Shown piece by piece: positions 63,999 through 64,000 of a stretch of 64,000 nucleotides of DNA; position 1 is the stretch's first letter; each line of letters begins with the position of its first letter. The position numbers were made by a program, and so were the translations under genes. The stretch comes from Symsagittifera roscoffensis (lineage: Eukaryota > Xenacoelomorpha > Acoela > Convolutidae), in contig NC_087064.1 of NCBI RefSeq assembly GCF_963678635.1, positions 64,907,548 through 64,971,547 on the forward strand, read 5' to 3'. The notes beneath the pieces are model-generated. The model made no database searches, was not told the origin of the DNA, and was given only the letters and a program-made list of their open reading frames with translations.

Positions 63999-64000
63999 CA

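Larger units (their letters stand above)
58530..64000 (-). mobile_element. element C: older relative of A, 3' half
   Basis: 3' LTR (58530-59428), identical PPT, then broken ORF-X2 and the end of ORF-X1 in - orientation; it runs off the window. The LTR is of A type but clearly diverged, and the coding region has several frame changes, so C is older than A. Confidence 0.85.

Noticed and set aside
1-64000. Bacterial or phage origin with operons
   Set aside because: Introns, LTR retrotransposons, p53 and JmjC genes and satellites show an animal genome.

Overview
The window is a eukaryotic, repeat-dominated stretch, most likely from a nematode or nematode-like invertebrate. The reasons are short introns with TTTTCAG/TTTAG-type 3' splice sites, a 362-residue p53-family gene whose ATG directly abuts a TTTTCAG acceptor (as at a spliced-leader site), AT-rich host DNA, and almost no unique sequence outside retroelements. 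Species is not determined.

1-15 kb: relics of env-bearing LTR retroelements. An old + strand env fragment (element E, about 1200-2089 and 12877-13752) is split by element D (2090-12876, - strand). D has near-identical LTRs of about 390 bp, a 5-bp target duplication, and broken gag, protease, RT and env. Where D's RNase H and integrase should be, it carries an antisense JmjC-domain gene with an intron and a 170-bp satellite array with a three-unit higher-order period. Degenerate satellite-like DNA flanks E on both sides.

15.3-17.3 kb: an apparently complete three-exon p53-family gene on the - strand, with zinc ligands, a DNA-binding domain and a tetramerisation-like strand-helix. An LTR begins 65 bp upstream of its ATG.

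17.3-64 kb: a nest of giant Ty3/gypsy-like elements. Element A (17995-40715, -, 22.7 kb), element B (40778-58495, +, 17.7 kb) and element C (58530 to beyond the window end, -) all sit inside one 140-bp remnant of a B-type LTR. The shared plan is: LTR, PBS, a repeat-rich leader, gag, protease-RT-RNase H, a charged linker, integrase with a GPY/F-like module, a macro-like domain resembling TARG1/OARD1, a coiled coil fused to an SGNH hydrolase, two large proteins I cannot assign (850 and 1165 residues in A; the second ends in a SUMO-interaction-like motif), PPT, LTR. A keeps the large ORFs but has a frame break after RNase H, a 22-bp deletion at the integrase start and one amber codon before SGNH. 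B has almost identical LTRs yet a shattered pol and a 6.6-kb internal deletion. C is decayed.

The candidate undescribed system is this giant retroelement family: macro and SGNH domains plus two orphan ORFs downstream of pol, family-specific short motifs, and repeated insertion into a relative's LTR.
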